Position numbers and translations under genes: made by a program. This document shows, piece by piece, positions 50,309 to 58,575 of a DNA stretch of 64,000 nt. How positions within the stretch are numbered: position 1 is the first letter of the stretch; each line of letters begins with the position of its first letter. The DNA is taken from contig NZ_JACHWH010000002.1 in NCBI RefSeq assembly GCF_014191255.1, positions 682,001 through 746,000 on the forward strand, read 5' to 3'. The notes below the pieces were generated by a model, which saw nothing but the letters and a program-made list of their open reading frames with translations, ran no database searches and was not told the origin of the DNA. This stretch comes from Amycolatopsis bartoniae. Its GTDB lineage: Bacteria; Actinomycetota; Actinomycetes; Mycobacteriales; Pseudonocardiaceae.

Positions 50309-51676
50309 CTACACCGGCACCTCCCAGTCGATGACGACCCGGTCGCCCTCGTGGTGGACGCGTCCGCCGCTACCGCGCGCCCGCTCCTCCAGCGCCCGCA
50401 ACGCCTCCGGCTCCCCCGGCTCGGGTCCGGTGATCCACAGGCGCACGCAACCTTCCGTCCGCGCCAGCTCGATCCCCACCGGCCCGGCGCTCCCGGGCCC
50501 CAGCAGCGCGCCCGTCGCCTCTTCCAGCACCCCGAGCACCTCGGCGACCAACTCGTCGGGCAGCTCGTGGTCCAGGTCCCCGGTCAGCACGAGCTCCGGC
50601 ACCACCCCGACCTCGGCCTCCAGCTCGCTGACCAGCGTCTGCACCGCGAGCCCCAGTGACTGCCGCGCCGGGGCGGGCAGGTGCCCGTACAGCGCCGAGC
50701 GCAGCTGGTTGACGGCCTGGTCGAGGTCGGCGATGGCGCGCCGGAACACCGGTTGCGCCGCCGGATACCGGGCGATCGCCGACTGGAGGGTCAGGCCGAT
50801 CCCGAACAGGTTCTTGATCACCGTGTCGCCCAGCTCGCGCGCGATCCGGTCGGTCTCCTCCAGCCGCACGACCTGGTCCGCCGCCTCCGAGGCCCGGCCC
50901 ACCTCCCCGATGATGCGCACCCGCATGCTCTCCACCGCGCGCCCCACCTCGGCGACCTCCTGCGGCCCGTCCGCGTCGACCCGCCGTTCGAGGTCGCCGT
51001 CGGCGACCCACCGCACCTGGGTGAGCAGCCGCCGCAGCGGCGCGTCCAGCGAGCGGCGCAGCAGCAGCACGGTGACGAGCCCGATCAGGAGCGCGAACAC
51101 GGCACAGCCGATGGTCACCGAGTTCGCCGTCCGCTGGGCGCTCGTGCTCTGCTGCAGCCCGGCGGCGGTCAGCTCGTCGATGTGGGCCTGCAGGTCCGCC
51201 AGCCGCGCCCGCACTACGTCGAACGCCTGCTTGCCCTGCAACGCGTTCGGCATCGACGTCCCGGAGCGGACGGCGGCGATGCTCGGCGTGATCGACGCGT
51301 CGAGCCAGTCGCCGCGCGCGGCGTCGACCGCGAGCAGCAGGCGCAGGGACGGCGCGTCGAACGCGAGTAGTTGCCGCAGGTTCGCCTCGCGCCGGGACAC
51401 GTCGGCCTGCCCGGACTCGAACGGCGCGAGGAACTGGTCGTCGCCGGTGAGCAGGAAACCCCGCACCCCGGTCTCCATGTCGACGTAGTCCTTGCTCAAC
51501 GCGGCCGCCGCCTGCTGCGCGGGGCGCAGCGTGCCGCGGACGTGGTTGCCGACGGAGGTGTCGTAGAGCCGGGACGCGGTGGTGGCGGCAGCGGTGACGA
51601 GGAGGAGGAACAGAAGACCACCGACGAGTGCGTACACCCGCCAGCGCAGTGTCTGCGGCCAGGCCCGGGTGAGCAC
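50309..51676 (-). CDS. CHASE3-HAMP histidine-kinase-like protein lacking the phosphorylatable His
   Basis: 455 residues: TM1 (about 13-33), extracytoplasmic CHASE3-type four-helix sensor (about 40-180, DYVDMETGVRGFLLTGDDQFLAPFE), TM2 (about 187-207), HAMP (208-260), a HisKA_3-like dimerization helix and a degenerate ATPase domain. The phosphoacceptor motif, normally RxxRELHD, reads TDRIARELGDTVIKNLFGIGLTLQ, with Gly283 in place of His. The ATPase part lacks a clear N-box and G-boxes. Probably a signalling pseudokinase or partner in a two-subunit sensor. No response regulator is adjacent. Start ATG 51676. Confidence 0.88.
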   Translation of the reverse strand: MLTRAWPQTLRWRVYALVGGLLFLLLVTAAATTASRLYDTSVGNHVRGTLRPAQQAAAALSKDYVDMETGVRGFLLTGDDQFLAPFESGQADVSRREANLRQLLAFDAPSLRLLLAVDAARGDWLDASITPSIAAVRSGTSMPNALQGKQAFDVVRARLADLQAHIDELTAAGLQQSTSAQRTANSVTIGCAVFALLIGLVTVLLLRRSLDAPLRRLLTQVRWVADGDLERRVDADGPQEVAEVGRAVESMRVRIIGEVGRASEAADQVVRLEETDRIARELGDTVIKNLFGIGLTLQSAIARYPAAQPVFRRAIADLDQAVNQLRSALYGHLPAPARQSLGLAVQTLVSELEAEVGVVPELVLTGDLDHELPDELVAEVLGVLEEATGALLGPGSAGPVGIELARTEGCVRLWITGPEPGEPEALRALEERARGSGGRVHHEGDRVVIDWEVPV

Positions 51677-51837
51677 GGTTGATGGTACCGCCTGAATGGC
51701 GGCCGGCGGTTCAATGCCGCGGCGGTGGCCGAATCCGCATCGGGGGCGAGTTCGGCCAACTCGAATGGCCGATGGATTGGCACGGTGACAACTGCCTACA
51801 ATTCGATTCCCCGCCGCCCCTGATCGAAAGAACCCGC

Positions 51838-52728
51838 GTGACAGTTCCCGCCGTGGCCCGGACCCCGACCGGGCGCCGGTTCCAGCTCGCCGCGCTGCTG
51901 CGGCACCTGCGTGAGCAGTGCGGGCTCACGCAGGAGGAGGTCGGCGCGATGATCTGGCCGGGAACGAGCGCGCGCAGCGTGCAGAACAAGATCACGCGGC
52001 TGGAGAACGGCGACGGCGGCATCAGCGAAAACGATCTACTGCAACTGCTCAAGGCCTACGGCGCCACCGCCGACGTCACGCTCGACCTGGCGTTGCACCT
52101 GAACAACGGCACCTCGCAGCGCGGCCGGTGGCGCGGCGCGCGGGCGGTGCACCCGGAGTACTTCCGGCAGTACATCGACCTCGAGGAAGACGCCGATCTC
52201 ATTCGGATGGTCGCCATCGAGCGGATTCCGCCGTTATTGCAGAGCGAATCGTACGTGCGCGCCGACCGGCCCACGCCGGAATCGGTGACCGCCATTCTGG
52301 ACCGGCAGCGAGTGCTGTCCCGTCCGGAACCGCCGGAAGTCTACGCGTTGCTCAGCGAATCCTGTGTGCGCAGAATCCGCGGGAATTCCGCGGTGATGGC
52401 CGAGCAGCTGGACCGGTTGCTAACGCTGTCGCAGCAGCCGAACATCACGCTGCAGCTCCTGCCGTTCGCGCCCCGGCCCGGGCTCGCGGTGGACATGGCG
52501 CTGGAACGGTTCGCGCTGCTGCGCCTGCCCGCGCCCGGCGTGATCGGGAAGTTCCGGCAGCACCTGGACTTCGCGTACACGACGATGGGCGGGCGGCTCG
52601 TGCCCGACGACAACGTCCAGCCGTACGAACGGTTGTGGCTCATGGCGACGCGCGCGGCACTGAGCCCCGAAGCGACCCGGCGGTTCCTTCGCGACGTGCG
52701 TGGCGAACTCCGCGAGAGCAAGGAGTGA
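51838..52728 (+). CDS. XRE-family regulator with DUF5753 domain
   Basis: 296 residues. N-terminal XRE HTH (about 10-70; FQLAALLRHLREQCGLTQEEVGAMIWPGTSARSVQNKITRLENGD) and DUF5753 C-terminal domain (about 100-290; HPEYFRQYIDLEEDADLIRMVAIERIPPLLQSESYVRA...LSQQPNITLQLLPFAPRPGLAVDMALERFALL). Typical Streptomyces-type regulator, many of which couple to a small DUF397 protein; here a DUF574 methyltransferase follows instead, 3 bp later. GTG 51838 preferred; an open frame continues upstream. Confidence 0.9.
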   Translation: MTVPAVARTPTGRRFQLAALLRHLREQCGLTQEEVGAMIWPGTSARSVQNKITRLENGDGGISENDLLQLLKAYGATADVTLDLALHLNNGTSQRGRWRGARAVHPEYFRQYIDLEEDADLIRMVAIERIPPLLQSESYVRADRPTPESVTAILDRQRVLSRPEPPEVYALLSESCVRRIRGNSAVMAEQLDRLLTLSQQPNITLQLLPFAPRPGLAVDMALERFALLRLPAPGVIGKFRQHLDFAYTTMGGRLVPDDNVQPYERLWLMATRAALSPEATRRFLRDVRGELRESKE

Positions 52729-52731
52729 GCG

Positions 52732-53547
52732 ATGTCCGAACCGGCCGAGCCCACGGTCGCCGCGGCGGCCCGGGTGTACGACTACATGCTGGGCGGCACC
52801 CACAACTACGCCGTGGACCGGGCGGCCGCCGCGCAGACCGCGCGGTCGTTCCCGCTCGCCGCCGTCGGAGCCCGCTACAACCGGGAGTTCCTCGGCCGGG
52901 TGGTGCGCTTCCTGACCGGGGCGGGCATCCGGCAGTTCCTCGACCTCGGCTCCGGCATCCCGACGGCGGGCAACGTGCACGAGATCGCGCAGGCGGAGGA
53001 TCCGGCCGCGCGCGTGGTGTACGTCGACTACGAGCGCGAAGCCGTGGAGCTCGGGCAGCGCATCCTCGGTGGCAACCCGAACGCGACGGCCATCCGGGCG
53101 GACCTGCGGGAGCCCGAGGACGTGCTGTCGCGCGCCGGGCTGCTGGACTTCGGCGAGCCGGTGGCCGTGCTGATGATCTCGGTGCTGCACTTCATCACCG
53201 ACGACGAGCAGGCGCGCGACGTCGTTCGGAAGTACGTGGGGCGGCTCGTGCCCGGCAGCTACTTGGCGCTCAGCCACCTCACGTGGGCCGGTGGCCGCGC
53301 GGGCACGCTGCAGCGGGAGACGAGCCACGTCTACAACAACACCGTCGCGGAGAGCCTCGCGATCCGCGACGTCGAGCAGGTGGCGTCGTTCTTCACCGGG
53401 CTCGAACTGGTCGAGCCCGGGCTCGTACCCCTGCCGGACTGGCGCCCCGACGACCCGGACTACGTGCCGGACGAGGACGACGTGCCGCGCCAGGTGGGCG
53501 TTGGCGGGGTGGGCCGGACGCGCCTGGACGTTTCGTCCGATCTCTAG
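52732..53547 (+). CDS. SAM-dependent methyltransferase, DUF574 (PF04672) family
   Basis: 271 residues. Family signatures RVYDYMLGGTHNYAVDRAAA and FLDLGSGIPTAGNVHEIA, then VVYVDYEREAVELGQ and VLMISVLHFITDD. Paralogue of the gene at 45818 (same motif order, limited identity). It follows an XRE regulator with a 3-bp gap and so is probably co-transcribed and controlled by it. Substrate unknown. Confidence 0.9.
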   Translation: MSEPAEPTVAAAARVYDYMLGGTHNYAVDRAAAAQTARSFPLAAVGARYNREFLGRVVRFLTGAGIRQFLDLGSGIPTAGNVHEIAQAEDPAARVVYVDYEREAVELGQRILGGNPNATAIRADLREPEDVLSRAGLLDFGEPVAVLMISVLHFITDDEQARDVVRKYVGRLVPGSYLALSHLTWAGGRAGTLQRETSHVYNNTVAESLAIRDVEQVASFFTGLELVEPGLVPLPDWRPDDPDYVPDEDDVPRQVGVGGVGRTRLDVSSDL

Positions 53548-53556
53548 ACTGACCGG

Positions 53557-54213
53557 GTGGGAACGGCGGACGCGATCCTCGACGCGCTCAAGGAGCTGGT
53601 GCCCGGGCTGGCCGCGACGTTCGGCCGCTCGTGCGAGGTGGTGCTGCACGACTACCGGCTCGGCGACCGGTCGGTGGTCGCCGTCGCGGGCGAGGTGACC
53701 GGGCGGCACGTGGGCGGTGCGACGAGCGAGATCGGCCTGCGGATGCTGGCGCGGGGCGACGGCGCGGAGCCGGAGCTCAACTACGTCACGCGGACGGAGT
53801 CGGGCCGCATCGTGAAGTCGTCGACGCTGCCGCTGAAGGACGACGAGGGACACGTGTTCGGCGCGCTGTGCGTGAACCTGGACGTGACGGCGCTGCGCCA
53901 GGTCGGCGATCTGCTGTCCGACCTGGCCGGGCTCGCCCCGGCGGCCGTGCCGGCCACGACGTTCACCGACGACTTCGACGAGGTGGTCGACTCGGTGGTG
54001 CGCGCGGAGGAGCTGGCCCTGGCGAAGCCGGTGGACAGCCTGAGCCGGCGGGAACGGCTCCGGCTGCTCAAGGCGCTGGACGAGCGCGGCGTGTTCGCCG
54101 TCCGCGGCGCGGCGCCCCGCATCGCCTCGCGGCTGGGCATCTCGCGCGCGTCGCTGTACACCGACCTCGCGGAGTGCCGCCGTCAGTCCTCCGGCAGCAC
54201 GTCCGCCCCGTAG
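53557..54213 (+). CDS. YheO/DauR-type PAS-HTH transcriptional regulator
   Basis: 218 residues: N-terminal YheO-like PAS domain (about 10-120; LKELVPGLAATFGRSCEVVLHDYRLGDRSVVAVAGEVTGRHVGGATSEIGL and GALCVNLDVTAL) and C-terminal HTH_22 (about 160-208; RRERLRLLKALDERGVFAVRGAAPRIASRLGISRASLYTDLAE). In Pseudomonas DauR controls D-arginine use; here the ligand is unknown. Its 3' end overlaps the LysR gene by 31 bp. The gabTD genes beyond LysR may be its pathway partners, but this is inference. Confidence 0.9.
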   Translation: MGTADAILDALKELVPGLAATFGRSCEVVLHDYRLGDRSVVAVAGEVTGRHVGGATSEIGLRMLARGDGAEPELNYVTRTESGRIVKSSTLPLKDDEGHVFGALCVNLDVTALRQVGDLLSDLAGLAPAAVPATTFTDDFDEVVDSVVRAEELALAKPVDSLSRRERLRLLKALDERGVFAVRGAAPRIASRLGISRASLYTDLAECRRQSSGSTSAP

Positions 54214-55067
54214 CGCTCCGACGCGAACGTCCGCAGCCGCTGTGCGAGGTCCGCCAGCGCGGCGGCCGCGTGGTGGCCCCGGTCCCACGCCGCGAACAAC
54301 GACAGCCGCAGCGGGCCGTCTCGGCCGTTGATGCGCAAGGGGTGCAACCCGAACCGCGGGTCGTCCGACACCACCGCCACGCCCCGGCCCGCCGCCGCAA
54401 GCGCTTGCGCCACTTGGGCATTGCCGCATTCGACGAGTTCGGGCGTCGCGAGACCGGCGGCGGTGAGCGCCTCCTGCAGGATCTGCCGCGGCCGGAACGA
54501 CGGGTCCAGCACGACGAGCCGTTCCCCCGCCAGCTCCGCCAGGCCGACGCCGGACCGGCCCGCCCAGCGGTGCCCGGACGGCACGTAGGCGAACAACGGC
54601 ATCCGCGCGAGCGGCAGGCCGCCCCACGACCGGTGCGGCGGCTGGGTCACGATCGCCAGGTCGGCGCCGCGCCGCAGGGCCGTCGTGCCACTGGTCCCGA
54701 CCACCGTGGGCAGCGGGTCGGCGGGGCCGAAGGTCGCCAGGAACGGGGCGATCAGGTCGGTGAGCGTGGTGGTCGGCGCGCCGATCGTCAGGCGCACCAG
54801 GCGTCCGGCGGCGAACGACTCCGCGGCGGACAACGCGTCGTCCGCCCGCCGCAGGACGTCCCGCGCCACAGGCAGGAACTGCGTGCCCGCCGCCGTGAGC
54901 GCGAGCCGGTTGCCGTGCCGTTCGAACAGCTCCAGCCGCAGCTCGCGCTCCAGCTGCCGGACCTGCCGCGACAGCGCCGGCTGGGTCACGTGCACGGCCT
55001 GCGCCGCGGCACTCACCGAACCGTGTTCGGCGACCGCGACGAAGTACCGGAGGGTCCGTAGCTCCAC
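54183..55067 (-). CDS. LysR-family regulator, probable activator of gabTD
   Basis: 294 residues. LysR winged helix (1-60; MELRTLRYFVAVAEHGSVSAAAQAVHVTQPALSRQVRQLERELRLELFERHGNRLALTAAGTQFL) and a type II periplasmic-binding-fold effector domain (90-290). It is divergent from gabT with a perfect LysR-type operator 10 bp before its GTG start, so autoregulation and activation of gabT-gabD are likely. Effector may be GABA or a GABA precursor. Confidence 0.92.
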   Translation of the reverse strand: MELRTLRYFVAVAEHGSVSAAAQAVHVTQPALSRQVRQLERELRLELFERHGNRLALTAAGTQFLPVARDVLRRADDALSAAESFAAGRLVRLTIGAPTTTLTDLIAPFLATFGPADPLPTVVGTSGTTALRRGADLAIVTQPPHRSWGGLPLARMPLFAYVPSGHRWAGRSGVGLAELAGERLVVLDPSFRPRQILQEALTAAGLATPELVECGNAQVAQALAAAGRGVAVVSDDPRFGLHPLRINGRDGPLRLSLFAAWDRGHHAAAALADLAQRLRTFASERYGADVLPED

Positions 55068-55076
55068 GGCTTCCAG

Positions 55077-55093
55077 TATGCCTCACAGGCATA
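55077..55093. promoter_or_regulatory. LysR operator between lysR and gabT
   Basis: TATGCCT-CAC-AGGCATA, a perfect 17-bp palindrome with the T-N11-A core of LysR-type binding sites, 10 bp upstream of lysR and 57 bp before gabT. Confidence 0.75.
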
Positions 55094-55149
55094 ACGAGAT
55101 GAGAAAACAAGCAGTGGACGGCATGGCCACGAGCTTCGAGGATGGCGGC

Positions 55150-56457
55150 ATGACGCTCACCACGGGGCTGCCGCAGGCCCGCCACCTCGCCACCGAGATC
55201 CCCGGCCCACGCTCGCGGGAACTGTTGTCCCGCAAGGAAAGTGCCGTCGCCCGCGGGGTGGGCATGACGATGCCGGTGTTCGCGGTGCGCGCGGGCGGCG
55301 GAGTCGTCGAGGACGTGGACGGCAACGTGCTGATCGACCTCGGCTCCGGCATCGCCGTGACGACCGTCGGCGTGAGCGCGCCACGTGTGGTGACGGCGGT
55401 GCGCGAGCAGGCCGAGGCGTTCACGCACACGTGCTTCATGGTCACGCCGTACGAGGGTTACGTCGCGGTGGCCGAGCAGCTGAACCGCCTGACGCCCGGC
55501 ACGCACGAGAAGCGGTCGGTGCTGTTCAACTCCGGCGCGGAGGCCGTCGAGAACGCGGTCAAGATCGCCCGTGCCTACACGGGCAGGCAGGCGGTCGTCG
55601 CGTTCGACCACGCCTACCACGGCCGCACCAACCTCACGATGGCGCTCACCGCGAAGAACATGCCGTACAAGCAGGGTTTCGGCCCGTTCGCGCCCGAGAT
55701 CCACCGCGCCCCGCTGTCGTACCCGTTCCGCGACGGGCTCGACGGCCCGGCCGCCGCCCGGCGCGCGCTCGACACGATCGACAAGCAGGTCGGCAAGCCG
55801 GCCGCGGTGGTGATCGAACCCATCCAGGGCGAAGGCGGTTTCATCGTGCCCGCGCCCGGATTCCTGCCCGCCATCGCGCAGTGGTGCCGGGACAACGACG
55901 TCGTGTTCGTCGCCGACGAGGTCCAGACCGGTTTCGCCCGCACCGGCGCGCTGTTCGCCAGCGAGCACGAGGGGATCGTGCCGGACCTGCTCGTCAGCGC
56001 GAAGGGCATCGCCGGCGGGCTGCCGCTGTCGGCCGTGACCGGGCGCGCGGAGATCATGGACGCCGCGCACGCGGGCGGTCTCGGCGGTACTTACGGCGGC
56101 AACCCGATCGCGTGCGCCGCCGCGCTGGCGACCATCGAGACGATCGAGGCCGAGCACCTCGTCGAGCGCGCCCGCGAGATCGAACGGCTGATGAAGGACC
56201 GGCTGTCCCGGCTCCGCGACGACCGGATCGGCGACATCCGGGGCCGCGGCGCGATGATCGCCGTGGAGCTGGTGCGCCCCGGCACCACCGAGCCCGATCC
56301 GGAACTGGCCCGCGCGGTGGCCGCCGCCGCGCACGCCCGCGGCGTGATCGTGCTCACCTGCGGCACCTACGGCAACGTGCTGCGATTCCTGCCCCCACTG
56401 TCCATTTCGGACGCGTTGCTCGACGATGCGCTCGACGTACTTTCGGAGTGTCTGTGA
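55150..56457 (+). CDS. gabT: 4-aminobutyrate aminotransferase
   Basis: PLP enzyme converting GABA and 2-oxoglutarate to succinate semialdehyde and glutamate. 435 residues of class III aminotransferase: VLFNSGAEAVENAVKIAR, VAFDHAYHGRTNLTMALTAK, VIEPIQGEGGF, VFVADEVQTGFARTGALFA and the PLP Lys285 in SAKGIAGGLPLSAV. The 4-bp overlap GTGA with gabD and the LysR neighbour support the GABA role. ATG 55123 nine codons upstream is an alternative start. Confidence 0.93.
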   Translation: MTLTTGLPQARHLATEIPGPRSRELLSRKESAVARGVGMTMPVFAVRAGGGVVEDVDGNVLIDLGSGIAVTTVGVSAPRVVTAVREQAEAFTHTCFMVTPYEGYVAVAEQLNRLTPGTHEKRSVLFNSGAEAVENAVKIARAYTGRQAVVAFDHAYHGRTNLTMALTAKNMPYKQGFGPFAPEIHRAPLSYPFRDGLDGPAAARRALDTIDKQVGKPAAVVIEPIQGEGGFIVPAPGFLPAIAQWCRDNDVVFVADEVQTGFARTGALFASEHEGIVPDLLVSAKGIAGGLPLSAVTGRAEIMDAAHAGGLGGTYGGNPIACAAALATIETIEAEHLVERAREIERLMKDRLSRLRDDRIGDIRGRGAMIAVELVRPGTTEPDPELARAVAAAAHARGVIVLTCGTYGNVLRFLPPLSISDALLDDALDVLSECL

Positions 56458-57821
56458 AGTTCATTGTTGACAATCCAGCAACCGGACAACCCATCGCGAC
56501 AGTTGTCGACAATGGTCCCGCCGAAGCGACCGCCGCGGTCGACGCCGCCTCAGCCGCCGCGCGTGGCTGGGCCCGCACACCCGCCCGCACGCGGTCGGAG
56601 GTGCTGCACCGGACTTTCGAGCTGATGCTGCGCGACCGCGAGGAACTGGCCGCGCTCATCGTGTCGGAGAACGGCAAGTCGCTCGCCGACGCGCGCGGCG
56701 AGGTGACCTACGCGGCGGAGTTCTTCCGTTGGTACGGCGAGGAAGCCGTGCGCACCGACGGCAGCTACGGCCCCTCCCCCGCGGGTGGCACGCGCACGCT
56801 GGTGACACGCAAGCCGGTGGGCGTCGCCGCGCTCGTCACGCCGTGGAACTTCCCGGCCGCGATGGCCACCCGCAAGATCGGCCCGGCGTTGGCGGCGGGC
56901 TGCACCGTGGTGCTCAAGCCGGCGGCCGAGACGCCGTTGACCGCGCTCGCGATCGCACGCCTGCTCACCGAGGCCGGGCTGCCCGACGGCGTGGTGAACG
57001 TCGTGACCACCACGGACGCCGCGGCGGTCGTGACGACGTGGCTCGAAGACCCGCGCGTCCGCAAGATCTCCTTCACCGGCTCGACGCGCGTGGGGCAGTT
57101 GTTGTTGCGCCAGGCCGCCGACCGGGTGGTGAACGCCTCGATGGAACTGGGCGGCAACGCGCCTTTCGTGGTGACCGCCGACGCCGATCTGGACGCGGCG
57201 GTCGAGGGCGCGATGATCGCGAAGTTCCGCAACGGCGGCCAGGCGTGCACGGCGGCGAACCGGTTCTACGTGCACGCCGACGTCGCCGAGGAGTTCACGG
57301 CGCGCCTGGCCCGCCGCGTCGAGGCGCTGGAGCCCGGCGAGCTGGGCCCGTTGATCAGTGCGAAGGCCGTGGAAGGCGTGACGAAGCTGGTCGAGTCCGC
57401 GCTCGCGGCCGGGGCGCGCGTGGTCGCCCGCGCGGAGATTCCCGGTGACGGCAAGGGTTACTTCTTCCCGCCGACCGTGCTGGCCGACGTGCCCGCGGAC
57501 GCGGAGATCGTGCGGCAGGAGATCTTCGGCCCGGTGGCGCCGATCGTGGTGTGGCGTGCGGAGGAGGAGATGCTGGAGCTGGTGAACGCCTCCGAGCTGG
57601 GCCTTGCGGCCTACGTCTACGCCGGGGAGCTGCAGCACGCGCTCCGGCTGGGCGAGGCGATCGACGCGGGCATGGTCGGCATCAACCGCGGGCTGGTGTC
57701 GGACCCGGCGGCCCCGTTCGGCGGGATGAAGCAGAGCGGCCTCGGCCGCGAAGGCGCCCGCGAGGGCCTGCACGAGTTCACCGAGATCCAGTACCTGAGC
57801 GTCGACTGGCCGGAGGTCTGA
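56454..57821 (+). CDS. gabD: Succinate-semialdehyde dehydrogenase (NAD(P)+)
   Basis: Oxidizes succinate semialdehyde to succinate, completing the GABA shunt. 455 residues of the aldehyde dehydrogenase superfamily: VTPWNFPAAMATRKIGPALAAGCTVVLKPAAETPLTA, SFTGSTRVGQLL, ELGGNAPF (general base Glu231), GGQACTAANRFYV (nucleophile Cys265) and the C-terminal PFGGMKQSGLGREGAREGLHEFTEIQYLS. GTG 56454 overlaps the gabT stop, making a two-gene operon. Confidence 0.95.
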   Translation: MKFIVDNPATGQPIATVVDNGPAEATAAVDAASAAARGWARTPARTRSEVLHRTFELMLRDREELAALIVSENGKSLADARGEVTYAAEFFRWYGEEAVRTDGSYGPSPAGGTRTLVTRKPVGVAALVTPWNFPAAMATRKIGPALAAGCTVVLKPAAETPLTALAIARLLTEAGLPDGVVNVVTTTDAAAVVTTWLEDPRVRKISFTGSTRVGQLLLRQAADRVVNASMELGGNAPFVVTADADLDAAVEGAMIAKFRNGGQACTAANRFYVHADVAEEFTARLARRVEALEPGELGPLISAKAVEGVTKLVESALAAGARVVARAEIPGDGKGYFFPPTVLADVPADAEIVRQEIFGPVAPIVVWRAEEEMLELVNASELGLAAYVYAGELQHALRLGEAIDAGMVGINRGLVSDPAAPFGGMKQSGLGREGAREGLHEFTEIQYLSVDWPEV

Positions 57822-57878
57822 GCGGGCGGTTCGCGGTGTTCACCGGGCCCGGCTGAGGAGGTCGCGGCCGACATCGCC

Positions 57879-58250
57879 TCAGGCGTCGCGCGCGTCGTAG
57901 TCGGCGCGGGAACGCTCGATGCCGACGTGGTTCTGCTCCGCCCACCCGGCCAGCTCCCGCGCGACAGCGAGGAAGCTCAGCCCGCGGGGCGTGAGCGCGT
58001 ACTCCACGCGGGGCGGCACGGTGGGGTGCAGGGTGCGGGTCACGAGCCCGTCCCGTTCGAGGGCACGCAGCGTGGTGCTGAGCATGCGCTGGTTGATGGG
58101 CAGGCAGGCGCGGCGCAGCTCGTTGAACCGCCGCGTCCGCCCCGCGAGCGCACAGACGACGATCACGGCCCACTTGTCGCCGACCCGGTCGAGCACACTG
58201 CGGACGAGCGCGAGCCCCTCCTCGGGGCGGCGCGTTTCGAGGTCGCTCAC
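57879..58250 (-). CDS. HxlR-family regulator
   Basis: 123 residues forming one winged helix: LALVRSVLDRVGDKWAVIVVCALAGRTRRFNELRRACLPINQRMLSTTLRALERDGLVTRTLHPTVPPRVEYALTPRGLSFL. HxlR proteins sense reactive aldehydes or oxidants. The frame is open about 330 bp further upstream, but GTG 58250 has GGAGGG before it and matches the family. A palindromic site lies 20 bp upstream. Convergent with gabD. Confidence 0.9.
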   Translation of the reverse strand: MSDLETRRPEEGLALVRSVLDRVGDKWAVIVVCALAGRTRRFNELRRACLPINQRMLSTTLRALERDGLVTRTLHPTVPPRVEYALTPRGLSFLAVARELAGWAEQNHVGIERSRADYDARDA

Positions 58251-58269
58251 GTTCCCTCCGGCGGTCAAC

Positions 58270-58290
58270 CGTTGCACAAGTGTTGCAACG
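58270..58290. promoter_or_regulatory. HxlR operator candidate
   Basis: CGTTGCA-N7-TGCAACG, a perfect 7+7+7 inverted repeat, 20 bp before the HxlR start. The rest of 58251-58575 is gene-free or the possible extended N-terminus of the STAND gene and shows no other clear signal. Confidence 0.6.
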
Positions 58291-58575
58291 TTTTCCGAGG
58301 ATACGTCGGCGCCCGCGGCCCCGCAGAGCGACATGAGTTGACTCCCGCCCCGGCGCAGGGGGACGCTCGGCCTCCCCATTCCGAAGCCCGAGCTGGGAGG
58401 CGCCCACTCGACTGCCGCACCCTGCAGCGGTAAACCGCGATCTATGGTTTCATTGAGTGAGATTCCCCTACCGGACAGGCCCAGCAACGGCGGCCGGACG
58501 AGTGTCGGCCTGGTCACGAACAGTGAGAGGCGCAGGCCCGCAGCGGCGGCGCCGGAGACCATTCCAGGGACAGCC

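Noticed and set aside
52420-56334. A 1304-codon minus-strand frame across XRE, methyltransferase, regulator, lysR and gabT genes
   Set aside because: It crosses genes on both strands and has no family likeness; open only because stop codons are rare.
56460-56516. A TTGTTGACAATCC ... GTTGTCGACAATGG segment inside the start of gabD resembling the palindromic element of the 42-kb array
   Set aside because: It encodes IVDNPATGQ...VVDNGP, a normal N-terminus for succinate-semialdehyde dehydrogenases; the internal blocks of the element are absent. Probably chance, but a genome-wide search would settle it.
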